Shown: positions 1 to 7,122, numbered from the stretch's first letter. The stretch: 26,169 nucleotides of DNA from Pseudochelatococcus lubricantis (GCF_042432495.1 NZ_JBHLXC010000020.1:1-26169), one strand, 5' to 3'. Numbers and translations are program-made. The notes: generated by a model not told the origin, from the letters alone.

Positions 1-1
1 G

Positions 2-124
2 TGCTTCAACAAGCTCAAGAATGCCCGTCGCGTCGCCACCCGCTACGACAAGACCGCCGAAAGCTTCCCGGGCTTCATCGACATCACGTCGATCCGCCTC
101 TGGCTCCGCCATTTGTCAACATGA
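2..124 (+). CDS. IS5-type transposase, C-terminal end only (cut by window edge)
   Basis: The frame opening at base 2 reads 40 residues to a TGA, beginning CFNKLKNARRVATRYDKTAE and ending RLWLRHLST. This is the usual C-terminal tail of the DDE transposases of IS5-family elements (IS427-like group) in Alphaproteobacteria, where the segment follows the last catalytic Glu. Only the end is present because the rest lies left of the window. The terminal inverted repeat of such elements usually overlaps or directly follows the stop codon, so the insertion boundary should lie near 110-130, directly against the 3' end of the metalloprotease gene. The family call rests on recognition of this tail only; the subgroup is uncertain. 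Confidence 0.72.
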   Translation, partial: CFNKLKNARRVATRYDKTAESFPGFIDITSIRLWLRHLST

Positions 125-125
125 C

Positions 126-1199
126 CTATTTCACAAGGCGAAGGTGTGGAGAGCTTGATGGTAGCGGATGCAATGCCCGCACATCTTCTTCACTCGAACG
201 AAGCGCCTCGGCGAGGTCGGATAAACCATATCCAAGATCTTCGAGATGTAGTCGCACGATCTCCGGCAATACCGTCGGCATCTCAACCCTGAGGTCGAGT
301 TCAGGCGGCTCGGCGCGGCGATAACCCATCGCGCTCATCTGCCGCCACAGGTACTGGCTCTGGTTCTCGGTAATGGCTCCAATTGCATTTGCCCGGTAGA
401 GCAGTGCTGCCATGGACACGCGCCAAACCGGTTTCAGCGCAGCGAGTTGCTGTATCGAGAGACGTCGACCAGAGAGGTGGGGGCGAATATCGCGCGCGGG
501 CATAAGCAGCGCTGACGCAAAATCGTTGGCCTCGTTCTCCATTTGCGGAGATGGGACCTGATGCATCACAACATGGCCGAGTTCGTGTGCCAAACTGAAC
601 CGCTGGCGATCCGCAGGCATATTCCGGTTCAGGAAAATGCATGGCGGCATGTCTGGTATCTGAACGGTAAAACCATCAACCTTGAGGGCGGCAAAGTCAC
701 AATGGACGACGATGCATCCTGCTCGCTCCACCCACGCCACCAGATCGCGGATCGGTCCAGATGGTACGAGCCACGTTCGCCTTATTAGATCGGCAATTCG
801 TTCCGGGTCGCCGCCGTATTCGTCAACATCGAGGCGGGGAAGCGAAAGCTCAGGTTCAAGTTCGGCAGCATCGAGTAGCCGGCGAATGTGCAAAATCCTG
901 ATGTTCAGTTCGGCTTCAAGACGCTCGATTGCTTTCTGTCCGACGCTCGCGCGTTTCCTGTATTGGACGCTCATCGGCAAACCGATAACCCTGTCGTTCT
1001 GAAAGAAGAAATCTATAGGGAAGCGCAGAGCTGCACTGACGTTGGTCAGCACATCATCAGTCGGACCGATCAGTCCGTTCTCGAGCTTTGATAGATTGGC
1101 CTGAGAAACCCCCGAGCGCTTGGACAGTTCGGTTTGACTCCATCCTCGCGCCTGCCGCGCTATTCGCAGCAGATCCTGATTGAATTCGGCTGACATCAT
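126..1199 (-). CDS. XRE-family regulator fused to ImmA/IrrE metallopeptidase
   Basis: This 357-aa protein has an N-terminal helix-turn-helix of the XRE/Cro type (about residues 8-62, with SQTELSKRSGVSQANLSKLE) and a C-terminal ImmA/IrrE (COG2856) zinc-peptidase domain. The zinc site is HELGH at 205-209 with a downstream acidic ENEAN at 221-225. ImmA of ICEBs1 and IrrE of Deinococcus cleave transcriptional repressors, so a regulatory protease role is likely; the substrate is unknown. The gene starts ATGATG and overlaps the upstream gene by 4 bp (ATGA), so the two are translationally coupled. Its stop codon (126-128) sits 2 bp beyond the transposase stop of the adjoining IS, so the last residues may have been altered by that insertion. 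Length is otherwise normal for XRE-ImmA fusions. Confidence 0.9.
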   Translation of the reverse strand: MMSAEFNQDLLRIARQARGWSQTELSKRSGVSQANLSKLENGLIGPTDDVLTNVSAALRFPIDFFFQNDRVIGLPMSVQYRKRASVGQKAIERLEAELNIRILHIRRLLDAAELEPELSLPRLDVDEYGGDPERIADLIRRTWLVPSGPIRDLVAWVERAGCIVVHCDFAALKVDGFTVQIPDMPPCIFLNRNMPADRQRFSLAHELGHVVMHQVPSPQMENEANDFASALLMPARDIRPHLSGRRLSIQQLAALKPVWRVSMAALLYRANAIGAITENQSQYLWRQMSAMGYRRAEPPELDLRVEMPTVLPEIVRLHLEDLGYGLSDLAEALRSSEEDVRALHPLPSSSPHLRLVK

Positions 1200-1786
1200 T
1201 CTTGCCGCTTCTTGCGGTCGTCCGAAGCGCCCTTGAGTTTAACGATCTTCGCGGCGGGCCGCTCGGGTTGCGGCTCGGACATCGGCAACGGCACCACCGC
1301 TTCGCTCGCATCCAGCAGGCTGTATTCCCAGGCGACCGAATCACCATTGCGAGCAACGACGCATACGTCTTCGACCTGCGTTTCGAGCCTGTTCAGCTTG
1401 TAGACGACCTCGACACGCTGCACTTCCGGCAGACCGAAGAGGTCCTGTTCATGATCATGGAAAGCGAGCGCAAGCTGCGTAGCAACATTCGAGGTGCGGC
1501 CCGTCGCGTCGGCTTTCTTGAACCGAAACAGGACCTCGTTCCGAACGAGGAACTTCATCGTCTCATTGCCATCGATCACGTGGACAGCATCGTGGCCCAT
1601 CAACGTGGTTTGAGCCCGGTCGATTATCTGTTCCCAGACGAAGTTGGCGCGACTGCGTTTGCATCGCCATATGCCAACGAAGCCGCTTGCCAGCCAATCG
1701 TCCCATGCGTGAAGGACGGCTGAGACGATGTGGTCGCGGATTTCGTCCAGTATAGGACGCACTGTGGTTTGGCTGGGAATTGACAA
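1196..1786 (-). CDS. conserved hypothetical partner of the ImmA/IrrE gene
   Basis: This 196-aa soluble protein has no signal peptide, membrane segment or catalytic motif that I recognise. Visible blocks are an N-terminal helical part (about 5-60), a central beta-rich part containing VLFRFKKAD near 86-94, and LPEVQRVEVVYKLNRLETQ near 119-137. It ends in a basic, proline- and charge-rich tail (about 168-196). It starts at TTG (1784-1786) with GAGG seven bases upstream, and a good promoter lies just ahead. It is the first gene of the operon and overlaps the XRE-ImmA gene by 4 bp, an arrangement typical of paired toxin/antitoxin or target/protease genes. It could be the protein cleaved or controlled by the metalloprotease, but that is inference. 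The ORF is real by length, start signals and coupling; function is unknown. Confidence 0.75.
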   Translation of the reverse strand: MSIPSQTTVRPILDEIRDHIVSAVLHAWDDWLASGFVGIWRCKRSRANFVWEQIIDRAQTTLMGHDAVHVIDGNETMKFLVRNEVLFRFKKADATGRTSNVATQLALAFHDHEQDLFGLPEVQRVEVVYKLNRLETQVEDVCVVARNGDSVAWEYSLLDASEAVVPLPMSEPQPERPAAKIVKLKGASDDRKKRQE

Positions 1787-1802
1787 GCTCGAGCCTCGCT
1801 AT

Positions 1803-1835
1803 TTTCGTTTAGAATACCGAGGGGATTTTACGAAA
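1803..1835. promoter_or_regulatory. inverted repeat TTTCGT/ACGAAA over the promoter (possible XRE operator)
   Basis: TTTCGT at 1803-1808 is mirrored by ACGAAA at 1830-1835. One arm covers the -35 element and the other covers the expected transcription start, so binding of the XRE domain here could autoregulate the operon. The arms are only 6 bp and the spacing is wide, so this is suggestive only. Confidence 0.35.
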
Positions 1836-1839
1836 TCAA
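1811..1839 (-). promoter_or_regulatory. predicted sigma-70-type promoter of the XRE-ImmA operon
   Basis: On the minus strand TTGATT (1839-1834) is followed after exactly 17 bp by TATTCT (1816-1811). Transcription would begin near 1804, about 18 bases before the TTG start of the first gene. It lies in an AT-richer patch of an otherwise GC-rich region. Predicted from sequence only. Confidence 0.5.
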
Positions 1840-1930
1840 GGTCAAATTATTCACGTGACCATTTAGGAGGGGCGACCAGGCAGTTCGGCCTAACTCGGAA
1901 ACTGATGAGACAGGGCAAACGGAGGCACAA

Positions 1931-2440
1931 TCATCTACCGCCCTCACCGAGCGAGGCCGCGATGTCGCTGATCGAGCGAAGCAGGACCAGGGGATCATCC
2001 CTGGACGGCTCAAAGCCGCGCCGCCTCCAGAACTCGGCCGCCTCCCCGTCGACGGCGTTGACCATCAAGGCCCGCCCACCGATCAGCGACGCGGCCTGAA
2101 CACAGCGCTGGAGGGCGTGCTTCACAAGGCCGGTGCCAATACCCAACCCTGCCCATGCTGTGTCGGTTGCGAGCTGGCCGAGCAGCATACAGGGGACCGG
2201 GTTGGGCGGCTGGCCTGTCCGAATCGAACGCGGCAAAACCGAAGGCACCACACCGGTGGGCGCGAGGCCGTAGAAGCCGACCACGCGCCCAGCCTCATGC
2301 ACGACGAGAACGGCGGTGAAGCCCTTCTGCTGATTGGAGAGGGCGCGCGTCTTCAGCCAGTGGTCAAGCGTAGGCTTGCCACAGGCGAACTCGGACACAT
2401 CGTGTTCGGCGGAGAGCGGTTCAGGACCCGAAAGCAGCAA
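1931..2440 (-). CDS. GNAT-family toxin, TacT/AtaT-like (type II toxin-antitoxin)
   Basis: This 169-aa single-domain GNAT acetyltransferase has the acetyl-CoA pyrophosphate loop visible as DTAWAGLGIGTGLVKHAL (about 93-110) and a C-terminal EFWRRRGFEPSRDDP segment. TacT/AtaT toxins acetylate the amino group of charged tRNAs and stop translation. The gene lies 4 bp after a DUF1778 antitoxin gene, the standard tacA-tacT order, and starts at TTG (2440-2438). A detail to note: where TacT/AtaT have a catalytic Tyr (an FY.xxGF pattern), this protein has Trp (FWRRRGF), which may mark a subfamily or an altered activity. The toxin assignment is family knowledge plus context; acyl or tRNA specificity is unknown. 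Confidence 0.88.
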   Translation of the reverse strand: MLLSGPEPLSAEHDVSEFACGKPTLDHWLKTRALSNQQKGFTAVLVVHEAGRVVGFYGLAPTGVVPSVLPRSIRTGQPPNPVPCMLLGQLATDTAWAGLGIGTGLVKHALQRCVQAASLIGGRALMVNAVDGEAAEFWRRRGFEPSRDDPLVLLRSISDIAASLGEGGR

Positions 2441-2444
2441 GAGC

Positions 2445-2744
2445 TTACCGCTTCGCCACGTAGCCGGGCTCCCATGGCGCGGGCCGCTTCAGGACTTCCA
2501 CCATCTCCGGAACCGGAGCGGCCGGACGCGCCAGCACATCCATGAACTCGGCAAAGCCATCCGGGCTCATCCGGATCAGCCCCTGCTCCATGACGACTTC
2601 CTCGGCCGCGCGCACGGCGGCGTCGCGCACGAAATCGGTGCGCGAGCGGCCGCGCAGGCTCGCTGCGCGATCAATCATTGCGACATCCGCCTCGGGCAGG
2701 CGCATCGAGATCGGGTATTCCTTGCGTTCGGCGGTCGTGGCCAT
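2445..2744 (-). CDS. DUF1778 ribbon-helix-helix antitoxin, TacA-like
   Basis: This 99-aa protein has an N-terminal ribbon-helix-helix region (EYPISMRLPEADVAMIDRAA, about 9-28, then SRTDFVRDAAVRAAEEV). Its acidic, proline-rich C-terminus (about 65-99, ending WEPGYVAKR) is the part that in TacA-type antitoxins wraps the GNAT toxin and blocks its active site. AAGGAGA lies 8 bases before the ATG. It is the first gene of the two-gene operon with the downstream GNAT toxin, and such antitoxins repress their own promoter with the toxin as corepressor. The repeats ahead of the gene are consistent with that. Confidence 0.88.
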   Translation of the reverse strand: MATTAERKEYPISMRLPEADVAMIDRAASLRGRSRTDFVRDAAVRAAEEVVMEQGLIRMSPDGFAEFMDVLARPAAPVPEMVEVLKRPAPWEPGYVAKR

Positions 2745-2766
2745 GGCGAATCTCCTTGGTCGGCAT

Positions 2767-2788
2767 ATCGCGACTTGTATCGCGACTT
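2767..2788. repeat. two direct copies of ATCGCGACTT, 12-bp spacing (likely antitoxin operator)
   Basis: ATCGCGACTT occurs at 2767-2776 and 2779-2788, with a weaker ATACGATAA following at 2792. The 12-bp period puts the copies on nearly the same helix face, directly over the expected transcription start of the toxin-antitoxin operon. Ribbon-helix-helix antitoxins bind such short repeated sites. Confidence 0.5.
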
Positions 2789-2818
2789 ACAATACGATAA
2801 GGTTGCCCCAACAGTCAA
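2789..2818 (-). promoter_or_regulatory. predicted promoter of the TacA/TacT-like operon
   Basis: On the minus strand TTGACT (2818-2813) and TATTGT (2794-2789) are separated by 18 bp, placing the start point near 2782, inside the repeated motif described in the next entry. The -35 is a good match and the -10 a fair one. Predicted only. Confidence 0.5.
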
Positions 2819-3046
2819 TGACCTCATGAGGAGAGGCGACGAGGCCAATGATGACCGGGCCAGCGAGAGATTCCGATAGGTTATTTTGCTACGCCATGGC
2901 TCGCCAGGACACGCTGGACTACGCGATAGCACGCTCACCCGCGCCAATTGCCGCCGAATATTCGCCTTCAATTTCCGTTGCTTATGCTTCCCTCGCGGCG
3001 AATGCTGCAAGTTATGACCTTGCGAGCCCCAGGAAATCCGGCAAAG

Positions 3047-3238
3047 ATGACAGGAGGAGAGCGCGAAGCGCTGCTCGAATCCTTGCTGCTGGACGAGCCG
3101 GAGCTGACGTTTACGCCACGCGGCAATCCCGACCCACGCCTTCTGCGTCTGGTCGGCATCCTGGCGAGGCAGGCGGCGCAGGAGTGCTATGCAGAGGAAG
3201 TGAAGATGTCACGGCAAAGGAGGAAGCGCTCCTCCTGA
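3047..3238 (+). CDS. small hypothetical protein upstream of serine recombinase A
   Basis: This 63-aa ORF starts MTGGEREALLESLLL, contains NPDPRLLRLVGILARQAAQE (about 30-49), and ends in a very basic tail (RQRRKRSS). It lies 19 bp upstream of recombinase A on the same strand, which suggests co-transcription. Short helical ORFs in this position accompany related recombinases, but no function is assigned that I know of; a recombination directionality or accessory factor is possible. AGGAAA lies about 11 bases before the chosen ATG. An in-frame ATG at 3014 would add 11 residues. Confidence 0.5.
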   Translation: MTGGEREALLESLLLDEPELTFTPRGNPDPRLLRLVGILARQAAQECYAEEVKMSRQRRKRSS

Positions 3239-3257
3239 TACGGATGGGAGCCAAGTT

Positions 3258-4970
3258 TTGAAAGTCGCGATCTACGCCCGCTATTCTTCCGACAATCAAC
3301 GCGACGCTTCCATCGCCGACCAGTTCCGCATGTGCCGCCTCCATGCAGAGAAGCAGGGTTGGCATATCGTCGAGGAGTATTCCGACCACGCGATCTCCGG
3401 CGCGTCGCTGATCCGCCCGGGCATCCAGGCGCTCATGGCCGACGCTATGGGTGGCCGCTTTGACCTGATCCTCGCCGAGGCGATGGACCGCCTCTCGCGC
3501 GACCAGGAAGACATCGCGGGCATCTTCAAGCGCATGTCCTATGCGGACGTGAAGATGTTCACCCTGTCGGAAGGCGAGGTGACGCACCTGCATGTCGGGC
3601 TCAAGGGCACGATGAACGCGCTGTTCCTGAAGGATCTGGCCGACAAGACCCGCCGCGGACAACGCGGCCGGGTCGAGGCAGGCAAATCGGGCGGCGGAAA
3701 CGCCTATGGCTACGATGTGGTCAAAAAGCTCGATGCGAACGGCGAACCGATCCGCGGCGATCGCACCATCAACGAATTCCAGGCCGAAGTCGTGCGCCGC
3801 ATCTTCCGCGACTATGCCGCCGGCAAATCGGCCAAGACCATCGCCTTCGCCCTGAACAAGGAAGGCATTCCCGCTCCGTCAGGCGGCGACTGGGGGTTCA
3901 GCACGATCAACGGCAATCCGAAGCGCGGCAACGGCATCCTCAACAATGAGATGTATATCGGCAAGATCGTCTGGAACCGCCAGCGCTTCGTCAAGGATCC
4001 GAACACCGGCAAGCGGCAGGCCCGCCCCAACCCTGAAGAGGAATGGGTCATCCAGGTGGCGCCGGAGTTGCGCATCCTCGATGACGATCTCTGGAATGCG
4101 GTGAAGGCGCGGCAGGAGAAGAACAAGATCGCGCGGAAGGAAAACGGCGAGGCCGATCTCTCCCGGATCAATACCCGCCGCCGCCCCAAATACCTCTTCT
4201 CGGGACTGACCAAATGTTCCTGCTGTGGTGGGGGCTATTCCGCGATCTCGGCGACGCTGATCGGATGCTCGACGGCGCGTAACAAGGGGACCTGCGACAA
4301 CCGGATCAACATCCGCCGCGACGAGCTTGAATCGCGTGTGCTGAACGCACTGCGTACCAAACTCGTCGATCCGGAGCTCTTCGCCCATTTCTGCGAGGTC
4401 TTCACGCAGGAGATGAACCGCCTGCGCATGGAAGGCCGTGCGGGTATCGCATCGGCTGAGGCCGAACTGGCCAAGGTCAACCGAGAACTAGAGAAGATCC
4501 TCGATCTGTATCTGAGCGACGCCCTTTCTGTCGACATGGTGAAAGAGCGTAGCAAGAAGCTCGAAGCCCGAAAGATAGAACTGGAACAGTTCCTGGCCGA
4601 AGCCGACGAGCCGCCACCGCTGCTCCACCCGAGCATGGCCCTGCAATACCGCAAGCGGGTCCAACAGCTCTACGACGCCCTGCAGGACGAAGACGAGGGG
4701 AAGCGGATCGAGGCGGCCGACACGCTGCGCTCGCTCGTGGATCAGATCGTGCTAACCCCGGTCGACGGCAAGGTGGAGATCGACGTTCAAGGCGATCTCG
4801 CTGGAATCCTTATGATTTCCGCACAAACGAAAAACCCCGCCTCGGGGGCGGGGTCATCGCAAGTAAAGATGGTTGCGGGGGCCTGCGGCCACTGGCGTCA
4901 TAAGTCCTGTTCGCCCCTGTTCGGGCTGGGCTGCGGCGATACCGAGGATGCCCATCAACTCGCCGCGTAG
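3258..4970 (+). CDS. large serine recombinase A (resolvase / Recombinase / zinc beta-ribbon)
   Basis: This 570-aa site-specific recombinase has a catalytic resolvase domain (about 1-150: YARYSSDNQ with nucleophile Ser10, then LSRDQED), a Recombinase domain (about 165-290) and a zinc beta-ribbon (CSCCGGG near 323-329 and GCSTARNKGTC after it). A coiled-coil follows (about 395-455). It starts at TTG (3258-3260) with GGGAG seven bases upstream. Such enzymes integrate and excise elements through a covalent serine-DNA link. The C-terminal QVKMVAGA is encoded by DNA that contains the 13-bp tRNA-fMet 3'-end sequence, after which the frame runs into the neighbouring element and gains an atypical tail (CGHWRHKSC to the stop). 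It overlaps recombinase B, on the opposite strand, by 117 bp. It probably belongs to an element lying to the left. Confidence 0.9.
   Translation: MKVAIYARYSSDNQRDASIADQFRMCRLHAEKQGWHIVEEYSDHAISGASLIRPGIQALMADAMGGRFDLILAEAMDRLSRDQEDIAGIFKRMSYADVKMFTLSEGEVTHLHVGLKGTMNALFLKDLADKTRRGQRGRVEAGKSGGGNAYGYDVVKKLDANGEPIRGDRTINEFQAEVVRRIFRDYAAGKSAKTIAFALNKEGIPAPSGGDWGFSTINGNPKRGNGILNNEMYIGKIVWNRQRFVKDPNTGKRQARPNPEEEWVIQVAPELRILDDDLWNAVKARQEKNKIARKENGEADLSRINTRRRPKYLFSGLTKCSCCGGGYSAISATLIGCSTARNKGTCDNRINIRRDELESRVLNALRTKLVDPELFAHFCEVFTQEMNRLRMEGRAGIASAEAELAKVNRELEKILDLYLSDALSVDMVKERSKKLEARKIELEQFLAEADEPPPLLHPSMALQYRKRVQQLYDALQDEDEGKRIEAADTLRSLVDQIVLTPVDGKVEIDVQGDLAGILMISAQTKNPASGAGSSQVKMVAGACGHWRHKSCSPLFGLGCGDTEDAHQLAA
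4830..4853 (-). terminator. intrinsic terminator at the end of recombinase B
   Basis: Read on the minus strand, CCCCGCC, a 5-base loop and GGCGGGG form a stem directly followed by TTTTT. It begins at the base after the recombinase B stop codon (4856-4854) and also lies inside the coding sequence of recombinase A on the other strand. Being next to a tRNA-3'-end copy, it may have served as a tRNA terminator. Confidence 0.75.
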
Positions 4971-6512
4971 CTCGGCATGGACCTCGCCCCGCTTCTCGCC
5001 GGGCGTGACGATGATCTCGCCGATGAGGGAACGCAGCACATTGGCGGCTTCACGGCCGCCCTCGGGATCGTTCAGGGCCTCAGCGAAGCGCGCGACATTG
5101 CGGCTGTAGTTCGCGGCGACGTTCGGATGAACGTCCGGCATATCGGTAGGGGCTTCCGACATGCGGGCGGCGATCTCGGCCTTTTGGCGTTCCAGCTCGT
5201 CCATCCGCGCCTTCATCGACGGCTGGTACATGCCGTCCTCGATGGCGGCGATGATCCCGGCAATGGCGCGCTCGATCTTTGCCAGCGCCCGGCGGTCGAT
5301 CTCGTGCTGCGCCCGGCGCTGCTGGTTCAGCCGGTTGGTTTCCTCGACATAGGCGCGAACCGCTTCCTTCACGGCCTCGGCCGAGACCAGCCGCTCCTGC
5401 AATCCGGTCAGCACCCGCGCCTCCAGCTTTTCGCGCAGGATGGTGCGGTTGTTGGTGCAGGTGCCGCGCCGGTGATGGTTCAGGCAGCCCAGCCGGTCGG
5501 ACAGGATGATGCCGATCTTTCCGCCACAGCATCCGCAGGTCATGAGGCCAGAAAGCAACGAGACGGGCCGGTTCGCCAGATGCAGCCGCTTCATGCGGCC
5601 TTCGCGGGTGTTGGCCGGGTTCGGGCCGAAGATTTCGGCAATCTGCTTCTGACGCTCCCGCACCGCGTTCCAGAGCGGATCATCCACGATCCGCAGATGG
5701 GGAACTTCGGTCCTGATCCATACGGTTTCGGGGTTCGGGCGCGAGACGCGCTTGCCGGTGGACGGGTCTTTGACGAAGCGCAGCCGGTTCCAGACCAGAA
5801 CGCCCGCATAGAGCTCGTTGTTGACGATCCCGGTGCCGCGATTTCGGTGACCCCGGATGCTGGTGTCGCCCCATGCGCGACCAAGCGGGCCGGGGATGCC
5901 GTCGCGATTCAGATCGACGGCTATGGCCTTGGGGCTTTTGCCGGAGGCAAACTCGCGGAAGATGCGGCGGATGGTGTCAGCTTCTTCGGGGATGATCTCG
6001 CGGTCGCCCCGGATCGGCTCGCCGTTGCCGTCCAGCTTCTTCAGCACCTTGTAGCCATAGCAAAGCCCGCCGCCCGCCTTGCCCTTCTCCACCCTGCCCC
6101 GCAGCCCGCGATGGGTCTTCATGGCAAGGTCTTTCAGGAACAGCGCGTTCATCGTGCCTTTCAGGCCGACATGCAGTTCGGTGATCTCGCCCTCGGCCAG
6201 CGTGACGATAGTCACGCCCGCGAATTTCAGATGCTTGAACAGAGTCGCCACATCCGCCTGATCGCGGCTGATCCGGTCCAGCGCCTCGGCCAGCAGAATG
6301 TTGAACTCGCCATGCTGCGCGTCACGCATCAGGCGCTGGATGCCCGGACGCAGGATCGTGCTGGCCCCGGAGATTGCCGCATCCTCGTAGGAACCGACAA
6401 TCTGCCACCGCTCCCGCCCCGCATGTTCCCGGCAAAGCCGGAACTGGTCCTCGATGGACGCCTCGTTCTGCTTGTCATCAGAATAGCGGGCATAAAGGGC
6501 GGCGCGGGTCAT
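4854..6512 (-). CDS. large serine recombinase B (resolvase / Recombinase / zinc beta-ribbon)
   Basis: This 552-aa paralogue of recombinase A is clearly homologous over its first ~300 residues; for example, LHVGLKGTMNALFLKDLA is shared exactly. The resolvase domain has YARYSDDKQ (Ser11) and ISRDQAD, the Recombinase domain covers about 165-290, the zinc ribbon is CGCCGGK plus GCLNHHRRGTC, and a coiled coil follows. AGGAAG lies 6 bases before the ATG. The last residues (GPRNHLYLR) are encoded by the sense strand of the tRNA-fMet 3'-end core, and the stop lies just across that core in the DNA of the left element. It is the integrase candidate for the 21-kb element to its right, and the downstream VapBC and AlpA genes lie on the same strand. 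Confidence 0.9.
   Translation of the reverse strand: MTRAALYARYSDDKQNEASIEDQFRLCREHAGRERWQIVGSYEDAAISGASTILRPGIQRLMRDAQHGEFNILLAEALDRISRDQADVATLFKHLKFAGVTIVTLAEGEITELHVGLKGTMNALFLKDLAMKTHRGLRGRVEKGKAGGGLCYGYKVLKKLDGNGEPIRGDREIIPEEADTIRRIFREFASGKSPKAIAVDLNRDGIPGPLGRAWGDTSIRGHRNRGTGIVNNELYAGVLVWNRLRFVKDPSTGKRVSRPNPETVWIRTEVPHLRIVDDPLWNAVRERQKQIAEIFGPNPANTREGRMKRLHLANRPVSLLSGLMTCGCCGGKIGIILSDRLGCLNHHRRGTCTNNRTILREKLEARVLTGLQERLVSAEAVKEAVRAYVEETNRLNQQRRAQHEIDRRALAKIERAIAGIIAAIEDGMYQPSMKARMDELERQKAEIAARMSEAPTDMPDVHPNVAANYSRNVARFAEALNDPEGGREAANVLRSLIGEIIVTPGEKRGEVHAELRGELMGILGIAAAQPEQGRTGLMTPVAAGPRNHLYLR
4870..4882. repeat. left attachment core, copy of the tRNA-fMet 3' end
   Basis: TGGTTGCGGGGGC here is identical to, and in the same orientation as, bases 26102-26114, where it is the complement of the last 13 bases of the tRNA-fMet gene including CCA. 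The match stops exactly at both sides (GA/C here, AG/A on the right). It lies inside the overlapping 3' ends of two serine recombinase genes. I read it as the left junction of an integrated element. Confidence 0.75.
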
Positions 6513-6547
6513 GGCAGCTTCCTATGGTTCATGTGCGCGGATTTCCC

Positions 6548-6913
6548 TTACAGGGTATAGGGTTCGCGCACCCCCGGATCACCGGGCGGAAAGTCCTTTG
6601 TATTGCGGGTGACGAGCAGGCGACCGGCGGTCTGCGCCGTGGCCCAGATCACCGCATCGGGTAGCTTGATGCGATGCGCGCGCCGCAACTCCACCGCGCG
6701 GCTGGCGATCTCGTCGTCCAGCGCGACGACCTCGAAGCCCTCGAGGAAAAGCCGGGTCGGCTCGACCAGATCGGCGCTGGCCCCGACCATCACCTCCATC
6801 CAGGTGATGATGCTGATGGCGCGGCTCTCGAAACGCCCGATCTCTTCGCGCGCCTGCGGAATACCGTTCAGGTGGTCGATCAGGATATTGGTGTCGAACA
6901 GCGCACCTACCAT
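6548..6913 (-). CDS. VapC-type PIN-domain toxin
   Basis: This 121-aa PIN-domain RNase shows the conserved acidic residues: D7 in FDTN, E40 in WMEV, D86 in KLPDA and D107 in NTKDF. VapC toxins cut tRNA or rRNA using a metal bound by these residues. The ATG at 6913 overlaps the end of the antitoxin gene by 7 bp, the usual vapBC arrangement. A longer frame exists upstream but it merely overlaps the antitoxin gene in another frame. It appears intact, with all four acidic positions present and normal length. Confidence 0.9.
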   Translation of the reverse strand: MVGALFDTNILIDHLNGIPQAREEIGRFESRAISIITWMEVMVGASADLVEPTRLFLEGFEVVALDDEIASRAVELRRAHRIKLPDAVIWATAQTAGRLLVTRNTKDFPPGDPGVREPYTL

Positions 6914-7122
6914 TCGCTGCGCACCTTTTCCTGATAGGTCAGACCATCGACCTTGCCTTCGCCCCAGAGGCCGAAACCGTCTTCGACCTGAACGCGGTGG
7001 TGGCGGTCGAGATAGTCGTCTATCGCAGCCCGGATCAGTGAAGCACGGGACTGCCGCACCCGCTTCGCAAGATGGTCGAGGGCTTCGATCTGGGCATCGT
7101 TCATATCGACAAGGGCTCGCAT
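6907..7122 (-). CDS. ribbon-helix-helix (CopG-like) antitoxin of the VapC pair
   Basis: This 71-aa protein has an N-terminal ribbon-helix-helix (about 3-45: IEALDHLAKRVRQSRASLIR) and a C-terminal tail with GLWGEGKVDGL that would bind the PIN toxin. The start at 7122 is chosen because GGAGG lies 5 bases upstream. An ATG 12 bases earlier lacks any ribosome-binding site and overlaps that GGAGG. It overlaps the toxin gene by 7 bp. A perfect inverted repeat lies just ahead of the gene. Confidence 0.88.
   Translation of the reverse strand: MRALVDMNDAQIEALDHLAKRVRQSRASLIRAAIDDYLDRHHRVQVEDGFGLWGEGKVDGLTYQEKVRSEW

Noticed and set aside
4882..4891. CCTGCGGCC next to the left core also occurs at 26125-26133 in the tRNA
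   Set aside because: It is not collinear with the core match (10 bp further from the core on the right), so I treat it as chance and limited the core to 13 bp.
4977..6560. Long plus-strand open frame (527 codons) opposite recombinase B
   Set aside because: It is the antisense of a clear recombinase gene; the encoded sequence is low-information and typical of antisense frames in GC-rich DNA.
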